A DNA stretch of 64,000 bases from Candidatus Helarchaeota archaeon. GTDB taxonomy: Archaea; Asgardarchaeota; Lokiarchaeia; Helarchaeales; RDOG01. Location: the NCBI GenBank assembly GCA_019058315.1, contig JAHPZH010000002.1, forward strand, positions 124,001 through 188,000. The letters are read 5' to 3'. Below, one piece after another: positions 27,158 to 36,462 of the stretch. The notes under the pieces are model-generated. The model did no database searches and was not told the origin of the DNA. It was given only the letters and a program-made list of their open reading frames with translations. Each line of letters begins with the position of its first letter. Within the stretch, counting starts at the first letter, position 1. A program made the position numbers and the translations under genes.

Positions 27158-28204
27158 TTATTCATATTTTTCTATTACTCCATTATATTTTAAATGTGTA
27201 CTATAATTAACATATTCTTTCTTTTTGGAAAAGGATTTTACAGGTGTAATTTTATCGCGTTTAGAATCGATTTTATCAGTTACCTTTATACTTAAAGCAT
27301 CGCTTCCTCCAGAACCATATGATATCGTTAATATAGTATCATTTGCTCCTGCTTGATCGAGAATATCCGCCAAACCAACAGGTATACATCCACAACCTAT
27401 GTCCCCAAATTTTCCGATAATAGAACCTGGAGCCATTAATTTTTTCATTAAATCTTGTTTTGGGACTCCAAGCTTCCCTAAGGTCCTTTGAACCCATTGG
27501 GCATGAGGTTGCTGTAATAATATATGTGTATAGTCCTTTCGATTCATTTGTTCCATTAATTTTAGTCCAATTTTACTGATATTAGCAATATAACCATAAT
27601 CTCTAATGAAACGACCATCTCCTAATCGTGGATAACGATCTTGGAGGCTTCGCCATCTAGACTTAACCGAAGAATTAATCGAGGCTACACCTTCAATATC
27701 TGCTATGGTATCATTTTCACCTATAATCAGGGCACCAGCTCCTGCAGCAGATATGTATTCGGATCCAGCTGAAGTAATGGGAGATCCTGGACCTCCAACA
27801 AGAATATCTGATCCAACAATTAATCCATTTTTAATTCGTCCAGATTTTATTGCATCCATGCATAAAATTATTGCAGAGGTTACTGATCTAGGAGAACCAT
27901 TTAAATCACCAATCGTAATGTCTGCTTTGGTGTCAATTCCTATAGCTATGTCCTGAGCTAAGGATGATTCGATCATTCCAGAAATTGAACAAAAAAACAC
28001 TGCACCAATTTCTTCTGGATTTATATTTGCATGATTCATAGCGTTCATAGTAGCATTATAACCCAAACTTAGCGTAGTTTCATCATGGGAAGGTACTGTT
28101 TTTTCTCCTGGAACTTTGATATCTAAATTCCAAGCTTTCGCAATATCAACAAATTTTATTCTGTAATACGGAAGATAAACACCGTATCCAACTATTCCAA
28201 CCAT
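27158..28204 (-). CDS. HMG-CoA synthase-like protein
   Basis: This 348-residue thiolase-fold protein opens with MVGIVGYGVYLPYYRI, as in archaeal HMG-CoA synthases, and sits first in the thiolase-DUF35 operon. The canonical enzyme uses a Cys in ACKAGT. Here the corresponding stretch reads GDLNGSPRS (about 99-107), with no Cys. The later site GNTYSGS appears as FGDIGCGC. A His remains at QQPHAQW (234). Either this is an inactive or altered-specificity subunit, or my alignment of the loop is off by some residues. The gene order still points to acetoacetyl-CoA metabolism. Confidence 0.72.
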   Translation of the reverse strand: MVGIVGYGVYLPYYRIKFVDIAKAWNLDIKVPGEKTVPSHDETTLSLGYNATMNAMNHANINPEEIGAVFFCSISGMIESSLAQDIAIGIDTKADITIGDLNGSPRSVTSAIILCMDAIKSGRIKNGLIVGSDILVGGPGSPITSAGSEYISAAGAGALIIGENDTIADIEGVASINSSVKSRWRSLQDRYPRLGDGRFIRDYGYIANISKIGLKLMEQMNRKDYTHILLQQPHAQWVQRTLGKLGVPKQDLMKKLMAPGSIIGKFGDIGCGCIPVGLADILDQAGANDTILTISYGSGGSDALSIKVTDKIDSKRDKITPVKSFSKKKEYVNYSTHLKYNGVIEKYE

Positions 28205-28342
28205 ATTTAAACCTCATTTTATTAGTTTTTTTTAATTTAAAAGAAATTAAAAGATAAATGTATAAAAGAAATTTTAAAGTTTTTCTAATTTTTTTAAACG
28301 ATAATTTATATTTTTTTAAAAATAATTCTTAGTAAAATTGTC

Positions 28343-29197
28343 TTATTTCTTTGTTTTTCTAATTTTAGTTTTTCTTTTTCGTTTGGTTTTACTTTTCTTT
28401 CCTTTAGAAATACTTTTTTTCAGCTTGACTCGTTTTTTTTTTGTTTTTTGAGTTTTTGGAATTATTTTTGTCACATTATATTTTTGTTTAAAATCATCAC
28501 TTGAATCCTTTGCTTTTTTTTCGATTGTTTTAGGCGTTTCTTGGATTTTTTCCTGTCTTTTTTTGACTTTTTCAAGCTTCTTTTCTTTTTTATCTTCAAC
28601 TACTTTTCCTTCAACAGCTTTTAGATGTTGATTCTTAGTTAAAAATTCAACTGCTTCAACTTTACCATGTTTTACAAATAACCTAGAAACATAATTTTCA
28701 GGAAGAAATATTACCCCTTCTGGTAAAAATTCGGATGGTTCGAATTTATGAGTTTTTGTATCCATAACTTTAACTTCAACTGAAACATAAAATCTGTCAT
28801 TAATTATTACTGCCTCTCTCTTGCAATCTGCGGGAATATCTTTATTTTGTAAAACTTTTTGTTGAATCTTGATATGCTCTAAGGTAGGTGCATCAGGTCT
28901 ATATGTTTTTCTAATAGGCTCAGACAAAATCTCTTTGAAATTTTTTGGTTCATCACCAGAATCGACAGTCTTGACGCTATATGCTAATTGTCGATCGCTT
29001 AAAATACTGCGTGAGCTTCTAGCTCCTGCGAACTTCTTTCTCACATTACTACATTTATTCCCTATCCAGATCCAGCATATTTTCCAGTCATGGCTCAATA
29101 TAATATAAACATTTTCTTCCTTTAACGCTTCTTTTAAGGTATTCCCCTCAGTTACTAGCTCATAATCACCAGTATCTTGGATATCAAAAACTTCCAT
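28343..29197 (-). CDS. Gelsolin-domain protein with Lys-rich tail
   Basis: Residues of about 28-92 match one gelsolin repeat: NVYIILSHDWKICWIWIG, then NVRKKFAGARSS, then VKTVDSGDEPKNFKEIL, which parallels the usual V..V.EG.EP..F...L ending. A second mixed domain spans roughly 93-200. The last 80 residues are strongly basic (many KKK and KRK runs), suited to binding actin, nucleic acid or acidic membrane. Asgard gelsolins are known to cap or sever actin. Here only one repeat is present. It is transcribed alone, a few kb from the actin-related protein. Confidence 0.72.
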   Translation of the reverse strand: MEVFDIQDTGDYELVTEGNTLKEALKEENVYIILSHDWKICWIWIGNKCSNVRKKFAGARSSRSILSDRQLAYSVKTVDSGDEPKNFKEILSEPIRKTYRPDAPTLEHIKIQQKVLQNKDIPADCKREAVIINDRFYVSVEVKVMDTKTHKFEPSEFLPEGVIFLPENYVSRLFVKHGKVEAVEFLTKNQHLKAVEGKVVEDKKEKKLEKVKKRQEKIQETPKTIEKKAKDSSDDFKQKYNVTKIIPKTQKTKKKRVKLKKSISKGKKSKTKRKRKTKIRKTKK

Positions 29198-29641
29198 AAA
29201 TAATCATCTAAGTATTTTTTTGATATTTGTAAATTTGAAAATTATTATGATAAATAATCATCTCTGTTTTTTTAAGATTTTTACAATTTGTCATGAATTT
29301 CATGATGATATTCTTAATAAAAAAATACAATTTTTAAGAGGTTTGTAATCTTTACATTTTATCATTGTAAATTCATAATAAATTATTCACAAATACAATA
29401 TTTTAAAGTAAAAAAAAGGGTGGATTTAGCTTCATTCAGTTAGATATTATCTGAATATTTTTGAGGGAAGAAATATGGCAAAGCACTCAAATAATAATAA
29501 ACGAAGCTAAATCTATACAACATATATAAAATCGAATTATTAAATATTTTTGAGTAAGTAAAAAAAATTTGTAATGAAATTATAAATGATGAAATAGATC
29601 TTAGGCTCGTCAATTTAAGGAAAAATCAAGAGGAAATTAAC
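29198..29641. other. Intergenic region with one possible RNA structure
   Basis: These 444 bp between the divergent gelsolin and Roadblock genes are very AT-rich. I see no convincing coding sequence. The one notable element is the folded segment at 29420-29520 listed separately. Both promoters must lie here. GAGG at 29631-29634 is the likely ribosome-binding site of the Roadblock gene. Confidence 0.4.
29420..29520 (+). ncRNA. Candidate structured RNA, three-way junction
   Basis: A perfect 11-bp inverted repeat, GATTTAGCTTC (29423-29433) with GAAGCTAAATC (29503-29513), extends to 14 pairs with G-U pairs. It encloses two small hairpins: ATTCAG/CTGAAT (29434-29439 with 29451-29456) and TTGAG/CTCAA (29461-29465 with 29486-29490). 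ACA at 29517-29519 follows the closing stem directly, as in H/ACA guide RNAs. The pocket geometry is not a clear match and no kink-turn is evident. It could equally be a miniature inverted-repeat element. The strand is uncertain. Confidence 0.35.
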
Positions 29642-30043
29642 GTGAAAAATCAAATTTTGGGCATCTTGAAGCAATTAAGAGCGAAATCAGGTATTAGGGT
29701 AAGTATGCTAGTAGGTTTTGATGGGAAAATTATAAGTATACATGAAGATGCGGTTTATGTACCTAAAAGTTTAAGAATTTCAAAAACTGAAATAGACAAA
29801 GAATATTTTACAAAGTGGTCTATCAGTTTGATACGAACACTTGAGTTTGTCTCTGAAAAGCTATTCAAAGATGGAATTAATAACATAATTCTTGAAGGTT
29901 ATAATAATACACGAGCCATATTATTCAATATAAAAGGTAAGGCAATTTTAATCGGAATATTAACAGAAAATGGAAGTTTGGGTCTCGCATATCAAGCTAT
30001 GGCGGAATGTGTCGAAAAAATAACACCAATCTTAGGAAAATAG
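29642..30043 (+). CDS. Roadblock/LC7-domain protein
   Basis: This 133-residue protein starts at GTG with GAGG eight bases upstream. The pattern is that of Roadblock/LC7: a first helix (ILGILKQLRAKSG), strands with VSMLVGFDGKIIS, a long helix, then NNIILEGYNNTRAILFNIKGKAILIGIL and a final helix. Such proteins form dimers that regulate small GTPases; MglB is the prokaryotic example. Candidate partners in the window are the two MglA-like GTPases and the Rab-like one. There is no evidence which is used. Confidence 0.72.
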   Translation: MKNQILGILKQLRAKSGIRVSMLVGFDGKIISIHEDAVYVPKSLRISKTEIDKEYFTKWSISLIRTLEFVSEKLFKDGINNIILEGYNNTRAILFNIKGKAILIGILTENGSLGLAYQAMAECVEKITPILGK

Positions 30044-30129
30044 ATTAATATCCATAAGAATAAAGTTCCTAACAAACTTTATGCAATTTTAAAAGTAGAT
30101 AAAATAAATTTATTGTTATTAAATGATAT

Positions 30130-30531
30130 TTAATCCTTCTTTCTTCTACTAAACAATGCTTTTAATTCGGAATTTATAGCTGATCGTGCGCTCATCGGAC
30201 TTAAAGGTCTTGGTGCTGGTTTCGGAGCTGCTGGTTTAATTATAGGAGCTTGAGGACCCGGGGCAGGGGAAACTATTGGTTTACCGCTTGGAGTCACTCC
30301 TGTAGCTTTTATTTGTTGAATTTCTTGAACAATTCGTGTCTGAGCACCTTGTAAATTTGTAAAGTTATATTCAATATTTGCGATTTTTTGGTTTATATCA
30401 TCTATTGCAGAAACTACAATAGCCATAACTTTTGTGAGTATATCTGAAATTTCATTTATTTGTTCTTCTAATGGTTCTTCTCTTAATTTATCCATGAAGT
30501 CTGCAAATTCCTTACTCAAGTTCAAAACCAA
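30130..30531 (-). CDS. Small coiled-coil protein with Pro-rich linker
   Basis: This 133-residue protein has a helical segment (12-70) with heptads. A linker rich in Pro, Ala and Lys follows (75-112). The C-terminus is basic and amphipathic (SAINSELKALFSRRKKD). The order of coil, Pro-rich stretch and short C-terminal motif repeats that seen at 7437, 8116 and 10865. It also resembles small subunits of actin nucleation-promoting complexes in eukaryotes, but only in general design. Convergent with the Roadblock gene 87 bp away. Confidence 0.55.
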   Translation of the reverse strand: MVLNLSKEFADFMDKLREEPLEEQINEISDILTKVMAIVVSAIDDINQKIANIEYNFTNLQGAQTRIVQEIQQIKATGVTPSGKPIVSPAPGPQAPIIKPAAPKPAPRPLSPMSARSAINSELKALFSRRKKD

Positions 30532-30684
30532 CTTTTATTAATTAGCTTTAGACTTTACTAATATATTTTTATTAACCTTTTTTTAGATAATTTATTTTCA
30601 ATTAAAATATAAAAACCATCATATAATATATTTTTGTTATTGATAGAATAATTTTTAAAGGATGAATTGAGAGTTTTAAAAATC

Positions 30685-31329
30685 TTATTTTTGATCTAGC
30701 ATTTTTTCTAATTCTTTAATTCTATTATCTTTTTCCTTTATTTTTTGTTTCCAGACCTCTTCCATTTTTTTTAATCTGCCTTCCGTTTCTAAAATATATT
30801 CTTGTGATTTTTCCAATTCTTTTAATTTACTAGATTCTTTTTCTAATTTTTCTATATAAATTTCTTTTTCAGCCCATTCCTCTTTTAATTTTTCGACATG
30901 AACACGTACTGCATTTAATTTTTGCTCTTGTTCCTTAATAATTTTCTCTTTTTCATTAACAATTTGTTCCCAGTCTTTCATGCCTGCCTTTTCAATTTGT
31001 CTTTGCAGTTTTTGAATTGCTAAAAATTTATCTTTAATAACTTGTTTCATTTCCTTCTCGTGCTCAATCTCTTGATTTTTCAATTTTTTTTCTAACTCTT
31101 CAATCTGTTTTAATTGAGCTTCATTAGAAAGATTTGTTTCAGTTCCTGATCCTTTAATGGTTTTTTCTATACCCCTAGCTTCAAGATCTCTTTTTAAATC
31201 ATTAATTTGATTTTTTTGTTCAATAATAAGTTCTTGTTGTTTCTCTATTACACCATTTTGATGCAATATTGTTTTTTGCTGTTCAAGAATCATTTTCTGT
31301 TTCTCTTTAATTGTTTGTTCTAAGCTCAA
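30685..31329 (-). CDS. Coiled-coil protein
   Basis: This 214-residue protein is predicted to be one continuous coiled coil rich in Glu, Lys and Gln from end to end, with repeated KEQ and KEL units. It has no other domain, Cys or membrane segment. It could be a rod or spacer component. The low complexity makes homology by eye unreliable. Divergent from the V4R-Roadblock gene. Confidence 0.5.
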   Translation of the reverse strand: MSLEQTIKEKQKMILEQQKTILHQNGVIEKQQELIIEQKNQINDLKRDLEARGIEKTIKGSGTETNLSNEAQLKQIEELEKKLKNQEIEHEKEMKQVIKDKFLAIQKLQRQIEKAGMKDWEQIVNEKEKIIKEQEQKLNAVRVHVEKLKEEWAEKEIYIEKLEKESSKLKELEKSQEYILETEGRLKKMEEVWKQKIKEKDNRIKELEKMLDQK

Positions 31330-31485
31330 ATTTATCCCTGATTTGTTTATTCGCTAAAAAATAAAATTTCAAGAAGAATATTTTTTTAATTGCAATTAAA
31401 TATGAAAATAACTATAATTAATAACCTACATTATAAAATAACTTTTGATTAAATTATTCAAATCTATTTAGGAAAGTGAAATCAA

Positions 31486-32373
31486 ATGTCATCTGAAAAA
31501 GAAAGATTAGAAAAAGTGAAGCGTGCTAGTTTTAAGGAATCAAGATTCTTTGAAGGAACTATAAAGGCGTTTGATCATCGATTAATTATTATGGTTAATG
31601 AACAATTTAGTGGATTTTATAATAGTTTAAAAAAATTAGGATTAAAAAATGCTAACGCTATTATAAAAAAATTTGGGTACGATCTTGGTCTTGAGATGTC
31701 AAAACGGATATCTGATAGAATTTTAGACGAAAAAATTGGTTTAGAATATTTTCTTACAATGTTAAATAAAGCCGGTTATGGGAAATTTTGGCATTTAAAC
31801 TTTACAGATGAAAATATATCAGTTGAGTTACATAATTCTCCAGAGGCTTACGAAAATAATTCTCCTTCTTGTTATTATTTCGCAGGGATTTTAGAAGGTG
31901 CAGGAGAGCATTATTTTAAAGAAAAGGTAAAGGTTGTTGAAAAAAGTTGTATTTCAAGAGCGGATCGTTTTTGTGAATTTTTAATTATGAAAAGAAATAA
32001 ATTTGATGAAGAAATTCCTAAAAAAGCAGAACTAGAATTAATCCTAAAAGATTTTGATAAAACCGCGAAATCTAAAGGAAGTTTAATAATGGATTATAGC
32101 GGTAATATACTAGTTCATAGTGTCCAAAAAAAAATTGATATAGATAATTATTCACTTCTTCTCTCAACTATTTTAACGTCAAGTAATGCTACCTCGAGAT
32201 ACTTAACAGGAGAATACATTCAAACAATTATAAATTGTTCTGAAGGAAATATTATGACAATGCCTGCCAAAGATAAAGCTTTTCTTATTGCAATTCTTGA
32301 TAAGCATTCCTCCGCAAACTTAATTGGAATTGCTATGAAACAAGCAGTTGATAAAATTTTAAAAGTATTATAA
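31486..32373 (+). CDS. V4R domain fused to a Roadblock/LC7-like domain
   Basis: This 295-residue protein has two parts. Residues of about 20-175 look like a V4R domain (4-vinyl reductase, a relative of the Bet3 TRAPP subunit), ending in VVEKSCISRADRFCEFLI, the conserved Cys-containing strand-helix. Residues of about 180-295 are Roadblock-like: a helix, GSLIMDYSGNILVHS, a long helix, TIINCSEGNIMTMPAKDKAFLIAIL and a closing helix. The fusion joins a ligand-binding or trafficking-type module with a GTPase-regulator fold. It lies in the same neighbourhood as the stand-alone Roadblock gene. Function in this organism is unknown. Confidence 0.65.
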   Translation: MSSEKERLEKVKRASFKESRFFEGTIKAFDHRLIIMVNEQFSGFYNSLKKLGLKNANAIIKKFGYDLGLEMSKRISDRILDEKIGLEYFLTMLNKAGYGKFWHLNFTDENISVELHNSPEAYENNSPSCYYFAGILEGAGEHYFKEKVKVVEKSCISRADRFCEFLIMKRNKFDEEIPKKAELELILKDFDKTAKSKGSLIMDYSGNILVHSVQKKIDIDNYSLLLSTILTSSNATSRYLTGEYIQTIINCSEGNIMTMPAKDKAFLIAILDKHSSANLIGIAMKQAVDKILKVL

Positions 32374-32505
32374 AAAGTGCATTTCTACAAGAATTCAATT
32401 AAATTACTTTTTTATTTTAAATAAATCTTAATTGTTTTGGATTTTATTATGCTAATTACTCATTAAGAAGACTATTTATGATTAAGAAAGAAATATGTGT
32501 TCATA

Positions 32506-33255
32506 ATGTTTGATAAACCTAAAGAATTTGAGTTAAAGATTTTATTTAAAATAAATTCTATTGAATCAAAATATGTAGAAATTATTTTTCGACTTATGGG
32601 ATATTTCGGACATTTATTTTTTTGGTATATAGTCGTTGGATATTTTGGTTTACTCGGGTTAAATACCCCAAGTATTCTTTTAAGATTTGGTTGGGGACTA
32701 GAGCCTTATATTATAGCTTCACTTATAATTATTGGTTTAGGGATTGACGCACTTTCCTCAAACATATTACAATACATGTTTAAAAGAAAAAGACCTTTTA
32801 AAACTATTGATTTATCAGAAAATAATTTTAAAGTCCGCAGTTATGAACTTACACCCTCTTTTCCTTCTGCACATACTCATAGAGCATTCTTTGCAGTGAC
32901 ATTATTGGTTTGGGGATTATCTGAATTAACTATTCTACTCTATATTTTTTCTTGTATTGTAGGAATAAGTAGGTTGTATTTAGGGGCCCACTATCCTTTA
33001 GATGTTATTTTTGGAGGAATCTTTGGAATATCAGTCGCTACAATTTATTACTTCATTTCAAAACCATTGGTTTATTGGTTAGCTACCGAAATGGCAAGTG
33101 TTAGCACAGAAATAAGTACCTTTGAAATGTTGATTCTTGGTATAATATTTTTTGTGGTTACTTCTATTAGTTTTTATTTCTATATACGATTTCGTAGACG
33201 TTATAAGGAAAAAATGAAGGGCAAATATGAACAGGATATAACAAAATCAAATTAA
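32506..33255 (+). CDS. PAP2-family membrane phosphatase
   Basis: This membrane protein of about 249 residues has the PAP2 signature in order: KRKRPFK (a shortened form of the first motif), PSFPSAHTHRA (second motif, PSxH), and GISRLYLGAHYPLDV (third motif, SRxxxxxHxxxD). About six transmembrane helices surround these. The family removes phosphate from lipid phosphates such as phosphatidate or isoprenyl pyrophosphates. A basic cytosolic tail ends the protein. I prefer ATG 32506 over GTG 32497. Confidence 0.82.
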   Translation: MFDKPKEFELKILFKINSIESKYVEIIFRLMGYFGHLFFWYIVVGYFGLLGLNTPSILLRFGWGLEPYIIASLIIIGLGIDALSSNILQYMFKRKRPFKTIDLSENNFKVRSYELTPSFPSAHTHRAFFAVTLLVWGLSELTILLYIFSCIVGISRLYLGAHYPLDVIFGGIFGISVATIYYFISKPLVYWLATEMASVSTEISTFEMLILGIIFFVVTSISFYFYIRFRRRYKEKMKGKYEQDITKSN

Positions 33256-33312
33256 TTTTAAAAAATAAGTATATTATGCCTTAAAATTAAAAAAAATAAG
33301 TTTAGATAGATT

Positions 33313-36300
33313 TTAAACTCTAGATATTTTTTGACTGCGTGCGATTATTAAGGGCCCAATTATTTCATGAAGGATATTTACTATTCCTGGTTGTTGACTT
33401 ATAATAGCAACTTGAGTTTTAGGACTTCCAGGTGTATATGGAGCAATTAATACTTCTTCTGCATCTCTTGCAGCAGCAAAAAGATCCATCTCTGGACGTT
33501 GTCTAACTTCTACGTTACCTTGTTCTAACAGAGATGCTACGTCTGTACGAGCATCTGCAAGAATTCTAGAAGCTGTTTTAACACGAAGTGCTCTCCTTAT
33601 CGCCTTTATCGCATTTATCGGCAGATCTCTGAAATCTGGAGCTACAACTGTAATAGTACTTTTCGTTCTAGCAACCATATCGCTCATATATTGTTTTATT
33701 GCTTCTTCAGTCACTACAACCCATGTTAATTCGCTTTCCTTAGCAAGAATATCAATAGTCTCGCTCCAAACAGCTCTTAATATTTTTGCACTTTCTAATG
33801 CCCGATCTTCAGCTTCTCTAAATGTAGTAGCCGAAGAATCATTTGCTGTAACCAATCGGTTAGTAATTGTTGAGTCAGTTTCTTCAAGTTTCGCAGCCAG
33901 TTTATCATTTAAAGTGTTCGCATTAAGTTCAAACTCAGATTGATGATTGGTATCTAATTCTAATAATTGCGTTTCCATAGTTGTAGCATCTGCTTGAAAT
34001 TCATTAGCATGTCTTGTAATTATCTCATTGTTTTCTTCTCCCGTAGCTTTTGTAAGATCATCAATTTGCTTCAAGTAATTTTCATCGATTTTATGAACAT
34101 CCGATTTAACACCGGCAAACGTATTGGAAACCGTTTCAGAAACTTTTGCTTGAACATCTTTTGCCATAGTGTCGACTCTATCATTATCATTTGATACAAA
34201 ATTTTGGTTGTCATTTTTCATATTAGCAGTAATTTCGTCTATATTCTTGAATTTATCCTGTTTATTATTTTCTATCTTAGATTTATGGGATGATAATAAA
34301 TCAGATAGATTTGTAACAGAACTTTCTCGAATTGCATGTGATTGGTTCTCCAAATTAGCAATTCTTTCATCTAATCCTTTATAGAAATCTTCCCGCATAG
34401 TATCTATTTCATTTCTATAAGTATCTATCCGTTCGTCTAATGTTTCTGAAAGAGTCTTTTCCAAATTGGCTGTATCACTTCGTAATCTGATTATTTGTTC
34501 ATTAATTTTTTCTAGAAATCTTTCACGTACTTCATCCAAAATATCCTTAAATCTGACTACTAATGAATCAGTACCATCCTTAATATTATCTTTTAACTGA
34601 TAAAAATCAGCCTCAAGTGCCTCAGTCCGCTCAGCAATTTTATCTGCAATACCTTGACCAAATACGGATGCATTTTGATTAAACCAGTCAATATTTGTAC
34701 TTAATGATGCTTCTAAACTCTGTTTTAAAGTATCATTCTTTGTTTGTATCTCACCATTATATTGATTTATTGTGTTTGCTAATGTATCTTTAAAAGTATT
34801 AAACCAGTTTTCCAAAGCATCAATTACGTCTTTCTGATAGTCTTTCATTTCATTTTCAATTGTAGAATCAATTTCATTCAATTTATCTTTTTGAGACTTT
34901 GTGATATCCTTTAATTTTAGAGAATCCTTGAAATCTTTAATTTCTGACACTGAATTAGTGATTTTATCTTTTAAAGAAACTGCTTCTTCTCCTAATCTTG
35001 ATTTGAACGTATTTGCAGAGTCAGTTATTCCTTTAATCCATTTTTGTCCTGTATCTACGTAATCTTTTTCCCATTCCTCTATTTCAGATGTAATATCTTT
35101 TATGTTTTGAGATAAATTCTTTTGCTTATTTTTCACATAATCCTTTGTCTGGTTTTTTAATTCGTCAATTAATTTAGATGTTTCAGAACCAGTTGCTTTT
35201 TCTAGATCTGATAAACTTTTCTGTAAATCTGAAATTTTTTCATCTATACCTGAATTGAATTCATTTTGTAAATTCGAAACTTCTGATTTCATATTTCCAA
35301 GCCGTTCATCAACATTATTTGTTAAAATTTGTTCTAATTCGGTTGTAGTTTTCAATTCCTCAACTTGTGAGACAACTTTACCCGAAAAATTATTCCTTAT
35401 GTCATCAAGCATTTCACGGAATCTTTTAATTAAATCACCAGTGATTCCAGTAATATTATCTTTAAATTGACTGAAGGTATCTTCTTGGTTAATAATTTCG
35501 TCGCCAAATGTATTTGCTGCACGTTCTCTCATCACGGCAGCCCTATCCTTAAACCAATCAAAATTCTTTTCTTGAGAATCCTTTATTTCTCCTTTTAATT
35601 CTGAATCTTTTTCCTTAACTCCATCAATTTCTTTAACACAAGTGTCTTTTAAATTTGTTCCTAAATCTTTTAGCCAATTATCATAGTCTGTGTAAGTAAC
35701 ATTTTGAAATTTGTTTGTAATGTCTTTAACTCCTGAAACATAATCGTCAAATGTCTTATTAACATTATTATTCAGCTCATCTAGTGCCGTTCTATGATTT
35801 GCAGCAGCATTATTATGAATTGTTTTTACTTCTTCGGTTAGAACGTCAAATCTTGTATCAAGTGTATTTGCAAGAGTGTTTTCATATTCATCGACTGAAT
35901 CATGATGTCCTTTAATTTTTTGATTATATGAAGCAGTAATCTCTTCCTTTTTCTTTGCAACTTCTTCTTGTAAGGAAGTTATATGATCAGCTATTGTTTT
36001 CGAAACAGCATCGTTGGTTTTAATTGTTTCTTCATTAAATTTACCAATTTGAGTATTTACAGCTGAGGCAACATCTTCTTTTAATTGTAGAACTTCTTTT
36101 TTCAAAGTTTCTATATGACCTTTAATATTTTTATCTAAATCAGTTCGGTAAGTCGCTATCGTATTTTGAAATGTGTCAAGGTAACCTGTAAATGCACTCC
36201 AAGGTACTACTGGCATATATCTAGGAAGGCCTTTTACTACCTCAGAGACTTCAATAGCAATACCCTTTTCTATAAATCTTTTTAATGTTTTTTCTGCATC

Positions 36301-36450
36301 TTCTAAAGAAATATTTGCAAGACCAGCAATCCTACTAGAAGTAACATATCCGCGTGCATATAACCCAATAAATGCACGTGCTTCATCCTCTGATAAACCT
36401 AAACTGTCTTCAATTATCTTTACCATATTTGGTTTTTCATCTATCGACAT
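33313..36450 (-). CDS. Giant coiled-coil protein capped by TrmB-like HTH and effector domains
   Basis: I start at ATG 36450, five bases after AGGTGA; this gives 1,045 residues. Numbering below counts from a GTG three codons upstream. Residues of about 12-90 are a TrmB-type winged helix (LSEDEARAFIGLYARGYVTSS). Residues 100-890 are almost wholly coiled coil. An internal duplication is visible: the stretch from NFDWFKD (299) recurs from NIDWFNQ (589), including NVDERLGNM and TLDERIDTY. The last 130 residues (ITVVAPDFRDLP, RILADARTDVASLL, VAIISQQPGIVNIL) match the PLD-like TrmB effector domain. A TrmB protein split by some 790 residues of coil is extraordinary. It is in operon with the ATPase. 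Confidence 0.75.
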   Translation of the reverse strand: MSIDEKPNMVKIIEDSLGLSEDEARAFIGLYARGYVTSSRIAGLANISLEDAEKTLKRFIEKGIAIEVSEVVKGLPRYMPVVPWSAFTGYLDTFQNTIATYRTDLDKNIKGHIETLKKEVLQLKEDVASAVNTQIGKFNEETIKTNDAVSKTIADHITSLQEEVAKKKEEITASYNQKIKGHHDSVDEYENTLANTLDTRFDVLTEEVKTIHNNAAANHRTALDELNNNVNKTFDDYVSGVKDITNKFQNVTYTDYDNWLKDLGTNLKDTCVKEIDGVKEKDSELKGEIKDSQEKNFDWFKDRAAVMRERAANTFGDEIINQEDTFSQFKDNITGITGDLIKRFREMLDDIRNNFSGKVVSQVEELKTTTELEQILTNNVDERLGNMKSEVSNLQNEFNSGIDEKISDLQKSLSDLEKATGSETSKLIDELKNQTKDYVKNKQKNLSQNIKDITSEIEEWEKDYVDTGQKWIKGITDSANTFKSRLGEEAVSLKDKITNSVSEIKDFKDSLKLKDITKSQKDKLNEIDSTIENEMKDYQKDVIDALENWFNTFKDTLANTINQYNGEIQTKNDTLKQSLEASLSTNIDWFNQNASVFGQGIADKIAERTEALEADFYQLKDNIKDGTDSLVVRFKDILDEVRERFLEKINEQIIRLRSDTANLEKTLSETLDERIDTYRNEIDTMREDFYKGLDERIANLENQSHAIRESSVTNLSDLLSSHKSKIENNKQDKFKNIDEITANMKNDNQNFVSNDNDRVDTMAKDVQAKVSETVSNTFAGVKSDVHKIDENYLKQIDDLTKATGEENNEIITRHANEFQADATTMETQLLELDTNHQSEFELNANTLNDKLAAKLEETDSTITNRLVTANDSSATTFREAEDRALESAKILRAVWSETIDILAKESELTWVVVTEEAIKQYMSDMVARTKSTITVVAPDFRDLPINAIKAIRRALRVKTASRILADARTDVASLLEQGNVEVRQRPEMDLFAAARDAEEVLIAPYTPGSPKTQVAIISQQPGIVNILHEIIGPLIIARSQKISRV

Positions 36451-36462
36451 TATCGTCACCTA

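Noticed and set aside
29586..29640. ATGATGA before the Roadblock gene as a second C/D sRNA
   Set aside because: No CTGA box at guide distance and no closing stem, unlike the RNA at 5439-5510.
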